This document shows, one piece after another, positions 34,534 through 43,607 of a stretch of 64,000 bases of DNA. This stretch comes from Finegoldia magna ATCC 53516 (lineage in GTDB: Bacteria; Bacillota; Clostridia; Tissierellales; Peptoniphilaceae). The notes under the pieces were generated by a model that was not told the origin of the DNA, made no database searches, and saw nothing but the letters and a program-made list of their open reading frames with translations. The stretch is taken from positions 1,342,524-1,406,523 of the forward strand of contig NZ_CM000955.1 of assembly GCF_000159695.1 (NCBI RefSeq), written 5' to 3'. Position numbers and translations under genes: made by a program. Every line of letters begins with the position of its first letter. The stretch's first letter is position 1.

Positions 34534-34833
34534 ATGAACAATAACAATATGTTGGACAATTTTCAATCCCCAGATGAAGAAAAGAAAATAATTTTTGTAA
34601 AAGAAGATCCAAAAGATAAATTTGACGAAAGATTAATAAAAAATTTATCTGGATTAAGGAAACCGACTAAGTATGGAATTTTAGGTGTAATAATTGCACT
34701 TTCATTTTTAAAGCTTGGTTTTTGGGCAACAATCTTAATACTATTACTTTTTGGTATAGGTTATGGTTATGGATTGTATAAAGAAGGTAATCCTAAATTT
34801 ATCAGATTTTTGATGAATTTATTTAGGAAATAA
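34534..34833 (+). CDS. DUF2273 small membrane protein of the Asp23 operon
   Basis: A 99-residue protein. A charged N-terminal half is followed by two short hydrophobic segments (about 50-62 and 66-82, FWATILILLLFGIGYGYGLY) and then a C-terminal FIRFLMNLFRK. It lies between amaP and asp23, the usual place of DUF2273. The function is unknown; a role in anchoring the Asp23 layer is inferred from context only. Confidence 0.83.
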   Translation: MNNNNMLDNFQSPDEEKKIIFVKEDPKDKFDERLIKNLSGLRKPTKYGILGVIIALSFLKLGFWATILILLLFGIGYGYGLYKEGNPKFIRFLMNLFRK

Positions 34834-34855
34834 TATAGTATAAAAGGAGATTAGA

Positions 34856-35314
34856 ATGATGGAAGAAAAAAAATACAACGAAGTAAATAAGGTAAATGAA
34901 GAAAAAGCTGAAAAAGAAAAAGAACAAAAACACGAATCAAAATTAACTTTTGATAACTCTGTAGTACAAAAAATAGCTGCAATAGCAGTTAGAGAAGTAC
35001 CTGGTGTTTTAGATATGGAAGGTGGATTCTTCTCAGGAATTCAAGAAACTTTCGGTGGATATGATGCTACAAAAGGTATAGAAGCAGAAGTTGGCGAAAA
35101 AGAAGCTGCAATTGATGTATCTGTAATATTAGAATACGGCGTATCAGCTGTTAAAGTATTCCAACAACTACAAGAAGTTGTAAAACAAAGTGTAAAGAAA
35201 ATGACTGGATTAGATGTTGTTGAAGTTAACTGCAAAGTAGTTGATGTTATGACTAGAAAAGAATTCAACTTAAAAAACAAAAAAGAAGAAGAAAATAAAA
35301 GCGGATTAAAATAA
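34856..35314 (+). CDS. asp23: Asp23/Gls24 family envelope stress protein
   Basis: A 152-residue protein with a highly charged Lys/Glu N-terminal extension (1-25), then the Asp23 domain: VVQKIAAIAVREVPGVLDM, VSVILEYGVSAVKVFQQLQE and VNCKVVDV. Asp23 is abundant at the inner face of the membrane in Staphylococcus and is linked to cell-wall stress. It is the last gene of its operon. Its original terminator, just downstream, has been split by an insertion sequence. AAAGGAGA precedes the ATG-ATG start. Confidence 0.93.
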   Translation: MMEEKKYNEVNKVNEEKAEKEKEQKHESKLTFDNSVVQKIAAIAVREVPGVLDMEGGFFSGIQETFGGYDATKGIEAEVGEKEAAIDVSVILEYGVSAVKVFQQLQEVVKQSVKKMTGLDVVEVNCKVVDVMTRKEFNLKNKKEEENKSGLK

Positions 35315-35328
35315 ACTAAATTAAAAAG

Positions 35329-35339
35329 GGAAGGCATTA
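35329..35339. other. left half of a disrupted terminator plus ATTA target duplication
   Basis: GGAAGGC (35329-35335) followed by ATTA (35336-35339). The partner arm GCCTTCC is at 36914-36920, beyond the insertion element. Removing the element and one ATTA rebuilds GGAAGGC-ATTAC-GCCTTCC. This is flanked by an A-run on the left, which is a T-run on the minus strand, and by TTATTTT on the right. It is a bidirectional terminator between asp23 and degV. Confidence 0.75.
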
Positions 35340-35368
35340 TAAGGTGACCCCAAAAAGTTGGACTTTAT

Positions 35369-35406
35369 ACCAGAGACATTTAGAAATATTTGTCTCTGGT
35401 TTTTTT
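35369..35406 (+). terminator. plus-strand terminator inside the left end of the IS
   Basis: A perfect 10-bp stem ACCAGAGACA/TGTCTCTGGT with a 12-nt loop and T7. It would stop asp23 transcripts entering the element and so prevent antisense transcription through the transposase genes. It has no T tract on the minus strand. Confidence 0.85.
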
Positions 35407-35437
35407 GTCCTCATATTTCCCCTAGGAGAAATCGCAG

Positions 35438-36319
35438 CTAAGCTGCATTCAATTTCCTATATTCAACAGGACTTAAATATCCTAGTTTTTCTTTTATTCT
35501 ATCTTCATTGTAATATTTTATATATTCTTTTATTGCCTTTTTTAGTTCGTTAAATGATTTAAACGTTCTACCATAGTAAATTTCTTGTTTTAATATTCCA
35601 AAGAAATTTTCCATAGGGGAATTATCTAAGCAATTTCCTTTTCTTGACATACTCTGCAAAATTCCATCACTTTCTAACCTATTAGTATATTGTTTTAATT
35701 GATACGCCCAGCCTTGATCCGAATGAAAGATTCTTTTATATTTGCAGTCTGAAGTCTTTTCTATCGCTTCTTCAAGAGGCGTTATTATTACCTCTAATGA
35801 TGGGGAAGTTGTTATTGAATAGCTAATGATTTCTCCATTAAACATATCCAAGAAAGGATTTAAGTAAAGTTTTTTTACTTGCATATTGCCAGACTTATCT
35901 GTTTCATAGTATTTGAATTCACTTGTATCTGTTGTGATTTTTTGATATACTACAGAAGTGTTAAACCTTCTTTTTATCCTATTTAGTGCTACTTTACCCA
36001 CTGTTCCTTTGTATGAGTAATATTTTCTTGATTTACGTGCAAAGTTTGTTACTTGAAGTTTAAGCTTCTGTATCAGTCTTTGAACTTTTTTCTTGTTTAT
36101 TACAAGACCAATTCTTCTAAGCATTGCATGTATTCTTCTGTATCCATAGTTTGGATTATCTTTTCTTATTTTCTTGATTTGATTCTCAAAGGCTTCATCT
36201 TTATTTTTTCTGTCAAATCTTTTTTTCCAATACATGTATGTTGACTTAGGGAATTTTAAATAGCTAAGCAAATCTTTTAATAGATATTTTTCTCTTAATG
36301 AGTCAATTATTCTAGCCAT
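35438..36319 (-). CDS. IS3-family transposase OrfB (DDE integrase)
   Basis: A 293-residue integrase-type transposase. It has an N-terminal HTH_21-like region (DNPNYGYRRIHAMLRRIG) and an rve core with the DDE triad: TTDTSEFKYY, IFHSDQGWAY and CLDNSPMENFFGILKQE. The final Glu is seven residues after the DNSPMEN Asn/Glu block, as is normal. It overlaps orfA by 13 bp in the -1 frame. The frame is open upstream of its ATG back to the A9G run, so the active product is likely an OrfAB fusion. Confidence 0.93.
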   Translation of the reverse strand: MARIIDSLREKYLLKDLLSYLKFPKSTYMYWKKRFDRKNKDEAFENQIKKIRKDNPNYGYRRIHAMLRRIGLVINKKKVQRLIQKLKLQVTNFARKSRKYYSYKGTVGKVALNRIKRRFNTSVVYQKITTDTSEFKYYETDKSGNMQVKKLYLNPFLDMFNGEIISYSITTSPSLEVIITPLEEAIEKTSDCKYKRIFHSDQGWAYQLKQYTNRLESDGILQSMSRKGNCLDNSPMENFFGILKQEIYYGRTFKSFNELKKAIKEYIKYYNEDRIKEKLGYLSPVEYRKLNAA

Positions 36320-36852
36320 TCTCTCATTTTCTGATCTTCCTCGTCCTCTAATTCCATCTTTTTTTTTAGAAAATCTATTTCCATTTGTGCCCAGTAAAGC
36401 TTATCTTTAAGTTCAGCAATTTCATCTATTTCTTCCTTAGAATATTCTTTCTTTACTTGTTCTTTATTTTTATTTTTATATTTAGTCATACTTGAAGTTC
36501 TTCCTCTCTTTTTAGGTATAAGTCCATCAAGTCCTTGATTTCTAAAATCAATTACCCATCTAGCAATGATCGAGGGATTATTAATTTTAAATTGATTAGA
36601 AAGTTCTTGATAGGACATTTCTCCTGTTAAGTACAACTTTACTACATTTTTCTTAAATTCGAAAGAGTAACTATTATTTTTTCTAGAAATTTTTAAGCCT
36701 TCATATCCTTGTGTTTTGTATGAATTAATCCATCTTTCAACTATTGATGCCGAACTTATACCATATTTTTTAGCTAAAAATTTATATCCTCCTTCGTTAT
36801 TTAGGTATGCTCTAACCACTTTCATCTTAATTTCTGTACTATATTTTGTCAT
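36307..36852 (-). CDS. IS3-family transposase OrfA (double HTH)
   Basis: A 181-residue DNA-binding subunit with two successive helix-turn-helix domains (about 5-52, AYLNNEGGYKFLAKKYGIS; about 63-113, LYLTGEMSYQELSNQFKI). A basic linker and a Glu/Lys-rich coiled coil near the C terminus (about 130-165) for oligomerisation follow. A run of nine A followed by G, in codons for FLKKKM near residue 160, is the probable -1 frameshift site into orfB. GGAGG precedes the ATG just inside the right inverted repeat. Confidence 0.9.
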   Translation of the reverse strand: MTKYSTEIKMKVVRAYLNNEGGYKFLAKKYGISSASIVERWINSYKTQGYEGLKISRKNNSYSFEFKKNVVKLYLTGEMSYQELSNQFKINNPSIIARWVIDFRNQGLDGLIPKKRGRTSSMTKYKNKNKEQVKKEYSKEEIDEIAELKDKLYWAQMEIDFLKKKMELEDEEDQKMREWLE

Positions 36853-36908
36853 GAAAAAACTGACCTCCTTAAAGTTGTTTTTAGGTCCAACTTTTTGGGG
36901 TCAGTTCA

Positions 36909-36920
36909 ATTACGCCTTCC
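36909..36920. other. right half of the disrupted terminator
   Basis: ATTA duplication (36909-36912), then C and the arm GCCTTCC (36914-36920) that pairs with GGAAGGC left of the IS. It lies one base past the degV stop. degV has therefore lost its normal hairpin and now reads toward the IS right end. Confidence 0.7.
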
Positions 36921-37775
36921 TTATTTTAATGTTACAACAGCTCCATAGATATGAGGACCTGTATGTATAACGAAAAGACTAGAAATAGGTCTTTTATAAA
37001 TTCTAACATTAGGATAATAATCTTGTATTACTTTTTCCAATTCATCTGCATTTTCTTGAAGATTTGAATGCATTATATATATACTGTCTATATGATCGTT
37101 AGCTGCGAAGTCAATTATATAATTAAGGATTTGTTGGTTGACTTTTTTCTTACCTCTTACTGCGTCGATAACTTCCAAATTACCGGTTTTTTTGATACAG
37201 GTAATAATTGGTTTAATGTTTAATAGATTTCCAACGACTTTACTTGAGCGTTTAATTCTACCACTTGTGTAAAGATAGTCTAATTTATCTACAGTAAAAA
37301 AGAAATCCTCTTTTGTTTTTAGCTTTTCTAATTCTTCTACAATTTCTTCGAAACTTTTTCCACTTTCATTCATTGTTACAGCTTTTTCAATTAGAAAACC
37401 CATTCCCATTGAACATGACTTGCAATCTATCAAATGATATGTAATTTTATCCGAGTATAAGCTTAAAATTTGTTGAAATAGATTATAAGTACCACTAATT
37501 CCACAGCTCATGCATGTAGCTATAATATGTGTGTATCCTTCTGATATGATCTTTTCTATTTTGTCAATCAAATCACTTGCTAAGGGAAGCGAACTACTAA
37601 TAGTGTTACTATTGATGTCTTTTATAACGTCGTCAATATTTTTTTCATACTTATCTTTATATGTAACTTCCGAATTGTAAATGATTTGAAGAGGGACTTC
37701 TACAATATTGTATTCTTTAATAATCGATGGATCTACATCAGATGTAGTATCTGTTAGAATAGCAATTTTTTGCAT
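36921..37775 (-). CDS. DegV family fatty-acid-binding protein
   Basis: A 284-residue protein with the DegV start IAILTDTTSDVDPSIIKEY, the lipid-pocket segment SSLPLASDLIDKIEKI, the central DCKSCSMGMGFLIEKA and VGNLLNIKPIITC, and the C-terminal HTGPHIYGAVV. DegV/FakB proteins bind a fatty acid and present it to the kinase FakA for incorporation into phospholipid. No fakA is in the window. It is transcribed toward the IS; its ribosome site is AAAGGA. Confidence 0.92.
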   Translation of the reverse strand: MQKIAILTDTTSDVDPSIIKEYNIVEVPLQIIYNSEVTYKDKYEKNIDDVIKDINSNTISSSLPLASDLIDKIEKIISEGYTHIIATCMSCGISGTYNLFQQILSLYSDKITYHLIDCKSCSMGMGFLIEKAVTMNESGKSFEEIVEELEKLKTKEDFFFTVDKLDYLYTSGRIKRSSKVVGNLLNIKPIITCIKKTGNLEVIDAVRGKKKVNQQILNYIIDFAANDHIDSIYIMHSNLQENADELEKVIQDYYPNVRIYKRPISSLFVIHTGPHIYGAVVTLK

Positions 37776-37847
37776 TTTTTATTCCTTTCTAAATCGTTTA
37801 ATAATTTTGTATATTCAAGTTAACATAACTATTATATCATTTTAACG

Positions 37848-37876
37848 AAAAAAATACGACAATAAGTTGCCGTATT
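37848..37876 (-). terminator. terminator of the pst-pho operon
   Basis: Read on the minus strand: stem AATACGGCAA/TTGTCGTATT with loop CTTA, then T6-7. The stem begins within the stop codon of the histidine kinase gene. Confidence 0.85.
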
Positions 37877-39582
37877 TAAATCGTTATTGTGATTTTTGTT
37901 CCAACATCTAACTTTGATTCAAGAGTAATGGATCCGTTGTGGATATCAACGATGTGTTTGATGATTGATAGTCCAAGTCCTGTAGATTCTTGTGAAGAAC
38001 GTGATTTGTCAACAACAAAGAATCTCTCAAACACTCTACTTTGGTATTTTTCAGCTATACCAATTCCAGTATCCTCACAGATTATTTTAGTTTTGTCATT
38101 TTCTTTGAATATTGAAATCTTAATTTTGCCTGAAATCTTGTTGTATTTGATTGCATTTGTAACTAAGTTCTCAATCATTTCTTTAATTAAATTTTCGTTT
38201 CCATATATCAAGCAATTTTCTTGTAAATCTGTAACAAGCTCAATTTGTTTACTATCCAATTTATTTTGGTTGGATTTGATTATTTCATCAATTATTTTTT
38301 CTGGATTGAATAAACCTTTTTCAATGTTATCTCCCGACTCATCAAGCTTGGAAAGTTTAATAATATTATCGATTAACTCCAATAATCTCAATCCTTCTTG
38401 GTGTATTATTGTAGCAAACTTACTTACATTTTCTGGACTAACCATGTTGTTTTCTATCATTTCAGCATATCCGTTAATTGAAGTAAGGGGAGATTTTAAT
38501 TCATGACTAACATTTGCTGAAAATTCTCTTCTTCTTTTTTCGGCTTTTATCTTGTCACTTTCATCTACTAAGAACAATAAAACTCCGTTGATGTTATCTT
38601 CATCCAATACTGGCGCAATGTACATTGATAATAGAATTCCTTGCATTTCAATATTTATATGATGCGCCGTTTTAGTTGATATTACATCTCTAATAGCAGA
38701 ATGAATTTTTAAATCTCTGTTTAACGAAATAAAAGGTCTGCCTTCATACTTAGAATCAGATGCACCAAACAAAAACTCAGCTGACTTATTAACTGATAAA
38801 ACATTCATATTCTTATCAAGTAAGATAAGACCTTCTCTCATATTGTCTGTAATAGTTTTAATTGTAGTGGATCTTTCTTCTAATTCATCTACATATTTTT
38901 TTATTGTATCATTCTTGCGTCTAATTATATTGATAAAAGGTATTAGCTCATTGTAAACAGGTTGTTCTAACAATTTTGATTCTTTATCATTTACGATGTT
39001 ATCATCTAATTCATTGGCAATAGTTTCGATAGGATCCAATATTTGTCTTATTTGTCTTCTATTAATATCAATTAATAATATTAAAGATAACGCTAATATC
39101 AATAGGGTATATGGTAATAAATCTAAAATAGTTTTCAAAAAACTAGCAGATTCGCAGCTTACTCTAAGAATATCAGAATTACCTTGAAGAATAGCTACAT
39201 AATACATGTTTTTATCAAAACTATCAGATTTACGTGTTATTGATCCAATTTTTGAATCTCTGGCATCTTGTATTTCTTCTCTGTTAGAGTGATTATCCAA
39301 AGAATCTATATTGGTATCAGTATCATATACAACATTCCCACCTTCATCAATTATTGTAAATCGATTAGTAGGATTAATTCTTTTAATCTTTTTTATATTG
39401 GTAATAGTCTTATCGCGACTATTGTCGCTGATAGAATCCACGTATTGTATTTGACGCAGTAGGGAAGTTTCTTCTTTGGATTTGTTATAATTATAGAATA
39501 TAAATGTCTGTAAACCTAATCCAATTGCTAAAGCTATTATAATTACAAGAGAAATTCTAGTGTAAATTCTTCTTTTCATCAT
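37876..39582 (-). CDS. phoR: PhoR-type sensor histidine kinase
   Basis: A 568-residue membrane kinase: TM1 (about 10-31), an extracytoplasmic sensor region, TM2 (about 152-170), a linker, a PAS domain (about 245-345, ITDNMREGLILLDKNMNVLS) and HisKA with His360 in NVSHELKSPL. The HATPase domain carries the N box NLVTNAIKYN and the G boxes DTGIGIA and GLGLSII. Its place at the end of the pst operon, beside a response regulator and phoU, identifies it as the phosphate sensor. It overlaps the regulator gene by 4 bp. Confidence 0.9.
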   Translation of the reverse strand: MMKRRIYTRISLVIIIALAIGLGLQTFIFYNYNKSKEETSLLRQIQYVDSISDNSRDKTITNIKKIKRINPTNRFTIIDEGGNVVYDTDTNIDSLDNHSNREEIQDARDSKIGSITRKSDSFDKNMYYVAILQGNSDILRVSCESASFLKTILDLLPYTLLILALSLILLIDINRRQIRQILDPIETIANELDDNIVNDKESKLLEQPVYNELIPFINIIRRKNDTIKKYVDELEERSTTIKTITDNMREGLILLDKNMNVLSVNKSAEFLFGASDSKYEGRPFISLNRDLKIHSAIRDVISTKTAHHINIEMQGILLSMYIAPVLDEDNINGVLLFLVDESDKIKAEKRRREFSANVSHELKSPLTSINGYAEMIENNMVSPENVSKFATIIHQEGLRLLELIDNIIKLSKLDESGDNIEKGLFNPEKIIDEIIKSNQNKLDSKQIELVTDLQENCLIYGNENLIKEMIENLVTNAIKYNKISGKIKISIFKENDKTKIICEDTGIGIAEKYQSRVFERFFVVDKSRSSQESTGLGLSIIKHIVDIHNGSITLESKLDVGTKITITI

Positions 39583-40247
39583 TCACCAGCTTTATATCCT
39601 AGATTTCTTATAGTTTTGATTATGCTGGAAGCGTTTTTAAGTTTTTGTCTCAAGGTTGCTATATGAACATCAACTGTACGTGATTCTCCTTCAAAGTCAA
39701 ATCCCCAAATTTTGGTCATGATATTTTCTCTTGTCAAAACTTTTCCGACATTTGATAGGAGATAATACAACAATTCAAATTCTTTGTAAGTTAATTCTAC
39801 ATTTTCTCCATCAACACTAACTGTTCTCTTATCATAATCTAATTCAATATTTTTATAGATGATTTTCGATTTTGTTTTACTTAATGAGGATCTTCTAAGT
39901 AGTGCTCTGACTCTTGCTAGTAGTTCCATAATACTAAAAGGCTTTATCATATAATCATCAGCGCCACTATCGAGTCCCACTATTTTATCGTATTCCGTTG
40001 TCTTGGCAGTAAGCATCATTACTGGGATACTTTTTGTTTTTTCGTTATTTCTTATTTCTTTTAAAATATCAAGACCACTTTTTCCTGGAAGCATAATGTC
40101 TAAAATAATTAAATCTATGCTAGAAGAATACAATGTGGATTTGAATTCATTGTAGTCTCCAAATCCCATTGCTTCGTAGCCTTCATTATTAAGTGCGTAG
40201 ATAATTAGTTCTCTTATGCTTTTGTCATCTTCCACACAGCAAATCAT
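39579..40247 (-). CDS. phoP: PhoP/PhoB-type response regulator
   Basis: A 222-residue OmpR-class regulator: receiver domain with acidic pocket Glu6-Asp7-Asp8, phospho-acceptor Asp50 in LIILDIMLPG and Lys in MIKPFS, then a winged-helix DNA-binding domain (about 128-222, ENVELTYKEFELLYYLLSN and SRTVDVHIATLRQKL). It overlaps both phoR and phoU by 4 bp. The PHO box upstream of pstS is its likely target, which would make the operon autoregulated. Confidence 0.92.
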   Translation of the reverse strand: MICCVEDDKSIRELIIYALNNEGYEAMGFGDYNEFKSTLYSSSIDLIILDIMLPGKSGLDILKEIRNNEKTKSIPVMMLTAKTTEYDKIVGLDSGADDYMIKPFSIMELLARVRALLRRSSLSKTKSKIIYKNIELDYDKRTVSVDGENVELTYKEFELLYYLLSNVGKVLTRENIMTKIWGFDFEGESRTVDVHIATLRQKLKNASSIIKTIRNLGYKAGE

Positions 40248-40900
40248 TGTGCATTTTCCTCGTATCTTTCGCCAGTAACTGAGAATATTACCCAGGTTGC
40301 GATTCTTTCTGCATTATCGCCAATTCTTTCAATGTATTTTGCAACTTGAATTAAATCGATAATTTGTTCAGGGTTTTCACAACCAGATTTAATTAATTCT
40401 ATGGATTCTTCCATGAAATGAGCAAAAAGTTCATCGACTTCATCATCTTTTTTTATAACAGAATTTGCCAATTCAATATCATCATCAGTAAAAGCGTTGA
40501 TACTTTCTACAAGCATCTTTTGTGCACTTTTACCCATGGATCTTATCATTGACAAATCTTTTGGAAGTTGTGATTTACCAATCAACATAACAAGTTCCGA
40601 AATTTCTTGTGCGTGGTTTCCGATTTTACTCATACAAGAAAGAATTCTAAGTGCTGATGAAATAAATCTCAAGTCTTTTGCGACAGGGGATTGTGTAGTA
40701 AGAAGTCTCAAACAAGTATCTTCAACTTCTTTTGACATTTCATAAATAGTTTCTTGAGAATCGTAAACTTTTTGTGCTATTTCTAAATCTTGAGTTTCCA
40801 AAGCATAAGTGCTTTGTTCGATTTGTCTTTCGACATTTGCTCCAAGAAAAATTAAATTATGTTTTAATTCTTCTAATTGATGCGTAAAATATTTTCTCAT
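40244..40900 (-). CDS. phoU: phosphate signalling protein PhoU
   Basis: A 218-residue all-helical protein with two PhoU repeats (about 5-95 and 115-205). The metal-binding patterns are visible as VEDTCLRLLTTQSPVAKDLR and AKYIERIGDNAERIATWV. PhoU links the Pst transporter to PhoR and represses signalling when phosphate is plentiful. It lies 14 bp after pstB, the standard order. Confidence 0.95.
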   Translation of the reverse strand: MRKYFTHQLEELKHNLIFLGANVERQIEQSTYALETQDLEIAQKVYDSQETIYEMSKEVEDTCLRLLTTQSPVAKDLRFISSALRILSCMSKIGNHAQEISELVMLIGKSQLPKDLSMIRSMGKSAQKMLVESINAFTDDDIELANSVIKKDDEVDELFAHFMEESIELIKSGCENPEQIIDLIQVAKYIERIGDNAERIATWVIFSVTGERYEENAQ

Positions 40901-40914
40901 AATACCACCTCTTT

Positions 40915-41667
40915 TTAACCGAATCTACCAGTAATATAATCTTCTGTTCTTTTATCCTCAGGTTTTGAGAACAGTATATCAGTATTATTAAATTCTATAA
41001 CTTCACCTGTCAAGAAAAATGCTGTCTTATCTGAAATACGAGCAGCTTGTTGCATATTGTGAGTTACCATTATTATAGTATATTTTGACTTCAAATCTTG
41101 GCATAAATCTTCAATTTTATTAGTTGAGATAGGGTCAAGAGCTGATGTAGGTTCATCCATTAGTAACACTTCAGGTTCAACAGCCAACGCTCTTGCAATA
41201 CAAATTCTTTGTTGTTGACCACCTGAGATTGAAAGTGCGTTCTTTTTCAAATTATCTTTTACTTCATCCCAGATTGCTGCACCTTTTAAAGATTTTTCTA
41301 CAATTTCATCTAATTTTGCCTTATTTTTTTCTCCGTGTAATCTTGGACCGTAAGCTATATTATCATAAATAGACATAGGGAATGGATTAGGTTTTTGAAA
41401 AACCATCCCAACTCTTTTTCTTAACAAGTTTACATCGTAATTTTTATCGTATATGTCTTTGCCATCTAAAGTTATTAAACCTTCGATTCGACATCCATCA
41501 ATAAGATCGTTCATTCTATTTAGACATTTCAGCATTGTAGACTTACCACAACCAGAAGGTCCAATAAAAGCAGTGATCTCATTTGATTTCATTTCCATGT
41601 TGATTTTCTTTAGGGCTTGAAAATCATCATAATATAAATCAACATCTTTTATACTTATCTTAGACAT
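40915..41667 (-). CDS. pstB: phosphate ABC transporter ATP-binding protein PstB
   Basis: A 250-residue ABC ATPase with Walker [13 protein letters not shown], the PstB-typical [20 protein letters not shown], signature [18 protein letters not shown], Walker [14 protein letters not shown] and H-loop MVTHNM. It energises phosphate import through PstCA. It shares one base with pstA. Length is standard. Confidence 0.97.
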   Translation of the reverse strand: MSKISIKDVDLYYDDFQALKKINMEMKSNEITAFIGPSGCGKSTMLKCLNRMNDLIDGCRIEGLITLDGKDIYDKNYDVNLLRKRVGMVFQKPNPFPMSIYDNIAYGPRLHGEKNKAKLDEIVEKSLKGAAIWDEVKDNLKKNALSISGGQQQRICIARALAVEPEVLLMDEPTSALDPISTNKIEDLCQDLKSKYTIIMVTHNMQQAARISDKTAFFLTGEVIEFNNTDILFSKPEDKRTEDYITGRFG

Positions 41668-42542
41668 TATTTACTTCCTTTCGTCAATTTTTTTCCTATT
41701 AAATTGGAAACTATATTTATTATTAAAACTAAAATTACCAACACAACGCCAGTTGCATAAGATTCTTCTACATGGAATCCTTCAGAAGATAACACATACA
41801 TGTGTAACGCTAAACTTCTTCCAGATTGGAATAAGCTAGTAGGTACACGAGGATCTGTTCCCAATGTAAACATCAAAGCGGCTGTTTCTCCTACAACTCT
41901 TCCTATAGAAAGGATTATACCTGCCATAATTCCAGGCATTGCTACAGGAAGTAATACCTTTCTTATAGTATACAACTTTCCAGCTCCCAATGCATAACTT
42001 CCAGCTCTTAATTCGTCATCGATTGATAATAAAGCTTGTTCACTGGCTCTAATTATTAATGGAAGCACCATTATGAACATTGTAAGAACACCAGATATCA
42101 ACGAATACCTGAACTTTAATCTCATAACGAATAACAACATACCGAATAAACCATAAACAATTGATGGAATACCAGATAATGTTTCTGTTGCAAGTCGAAT
42201 AAGAGTTACTACTTTCGAGGTTTTCTTGGAATATTCAGATAAATAAATTGCTGTAAATATTCCGATAGGACTTGCAATTAATAATGTCAATAAAACTAAC
42301 AAAACAGTAGTTTTAATTGAAGGCATCATTGATACGTTCTTAGAAGTATAGTGGTTTGAAAACATGCTAGGTTTCAAATGGGGAATACCATTAACTAACA
42401 TGTAAATAATTAAATAAAACAATACAGCTAAAGTAATAAAAGCCATCAAATAAATAAAACCTTTAATGATTATACTTTTTGTTTTATTTTTTCTTAAATT
42501 TCTCAAACTATTTGTAGTTACATCAATAGAATTATTTTCCAT
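41667..42542 (-). CDS. pstA: phosphate ABC transporter permease PstA
   Basis: A 291-residue membrane protein with about six transmembrane helices and the signatures [31 protein letters not shown] and the coupling loop [21 protein letters not shown]. It forms the phosphate channel with PstC. It overlaps pstC by 11 bp and pstB by one base. Confidence 0.96.
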   Translation of the reverse strand: MENNSIDVTTNSLRNLRKNKTKSIIIKGFIYLMAFITLAVLFYLIIYMLVNGIPHLKPSMFSNHYTSKNVSMMPSIKTTVLLVLLTLLIASPIGIFTAIYLSEYSKKTSKVVTLIRLATETLSGIPSIVYGLFGMLLFVMRLKFRYSLISGVLTMFIMVLPLIIRASEQALLSIDDELRAGSYALGAGKLYTIRKVLLPVAMPGIMAGIILSIGRVVGETAALMFTLGTDPRVPTSLFQSGRSLALHMYVLSSEGFHVEESYATGVVLVILVLIINIVSNLIGKKLTKGSK

Positions 42543-43401
42543 TATTTACACCTCTTTTAATCAAATTAAATGCTAGATTTATTAAAAGTATAAATACGAA
42601 TAATACCATCGCAGTTGCAATCAAAGCATCTCTATGAGCACCAGACGCATAAGCCATGTCCAATACGATGTTAGTTGTCATAGTACGCGTTCCTGAGAAT
42701 ATACTTTTTGCTATTACAGGTTGATTTCCTGCAACTAAATAAACTGCCATTGTTTCTCCGATGGCACGTCCGATTCCAAGTATAACTGATGATAATATAC
42801 CTGATTTTGCAGCAGGAACTACAACTCCCATTACGGCTAATTCGTGACTAGCTCCAAGTGCAATACTTCCTTCATAATAAGAATCTACAACAGTATTTAT
42901 TGCACTTTCAGATAAAGTGATTATCGTCGGTAAAATCATAATTCCTAGAAGAATAGAAGCTGTGACTATGTTCATACCAGTTCCTCCAAAAGCTTTTCTA
43001 ATCATTGGAACTATAACCATTAAGGCGAAGAAACCATAAACGATGGATGGAATACCAGCCATTAAATCAATACAAGGTCTCAAAAAATTATATAATTTTT
43101 TTGGACAGAATTTTGCAAGATAAATCGCTGTGAAAATTCCAATTGGTACTCCTATAATTATGGAGCCAATAGTTACATAAATACTACCGATAATCATTGG
43201 AAGTATACCGAATTGGGCAGGGACATCGACCGGAGCCCAATCCTTACCAAATATAAAATTAGTTAAGCCAACTTTCTTTATAAAAGGCATTGATTCACCA
43301 AAAATGAAAAAACATATTAAAACAATCGCAAAAATAGAAGTCAATGCTGATACTAAAAATACGTATTTCATTATTGATTCAGATAAATATTTCTTTTTCA
43401 T
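42532..43401 (-). CDS. pstC: phosphate ABC transporter permease PstC
   Basis: A 289-residue permease with about six helices. Conserved parts: [56 protein letters not shown] and the coupling loop YEGSIALGASHELAVMGVVVP. It partners PstA. The 206-bp gap to pstS upstream contains a terminator, so pstCAB-phoU-phoPR is probably expressed at a lower level than pstS. Confidence 0.96.
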   Translation of the reverse strand: MKKKYLSESIMKYVFLVSALTSIFAIVLICFFIFGESMPFIKKVGLTNFIFGKDWAPVDVPAQFGILPMIIGSIYVTIGSIIIGVPIGIFTAIYLAKFCPKKLYNFLRPCIDLMAGIPSIVYGFFALMVIVPMIRKAFGGTGMNIVTASILLGIMILPTIITLSESAINTVVDSYYEGSIALGASHELAVMGVVVPAAKSGILSSVILGIGRAIGETMAVYLVAGNQPVIAKSIFSGTRTMTTNIVLDMAYASGAHRDALIATAMVLFVFILLINLAFNLIKRGVNNGK

Positions 43402-43570
43402 ATTAAATCCTTTCTATATTTTTATCACCTTAATATTATCAAGAGCTTGTAAAATTAATGCGATAATAATGTTAATTAAATGTAAAGTTTTTCAAGTTAA
43501 AAAGTAAAAGACTGTAGAAATAGGGAAACATTGCATTTTACAAATGTAAAATAAATTCTTTCAAAATAAA

Positions 43571-43598
43571 AAACAGACCTCATAAGAGATCTGCCTTT
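43571..43598 (-). terminator. attenuating terminator between pstS and pstC
   Basis: Read on the minus strand: stem CAGATCTC/GAGGTCTG (one G-U) with loop TTAT, then T6. It sits 10 bp after the pstS stop inside the operon, a common device to give more PstS than transporter. The rest of 43402-43570 is AT-rich with no convincing promoter. Confidence 0.8.
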
Positions 43599-43607
43599 TG
43601 AGAGGAA

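Larger units (their letters stand above)
35340..36908 (-). mobile_element. IS3-family (IS150-like) insertion sequence, intact
   Basis: A 1,569-bp element bounded by ATTA direct repeats (35336-35339 and 36909-36912). The core of the terminal inverted repeats is a perfect 19 bp, TGACCCCAAAAAGTTGGAC, at 35345-35363 and, inverted, at 36885-36903. Two overlapping reading frames encode OrfA (double helix-turn-helix) and OrfB (DDE integrase), with an A9G slippery run between them for OrfAB fusion. All catalytic residues are present, so it may still move. Confidence 0.93.
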
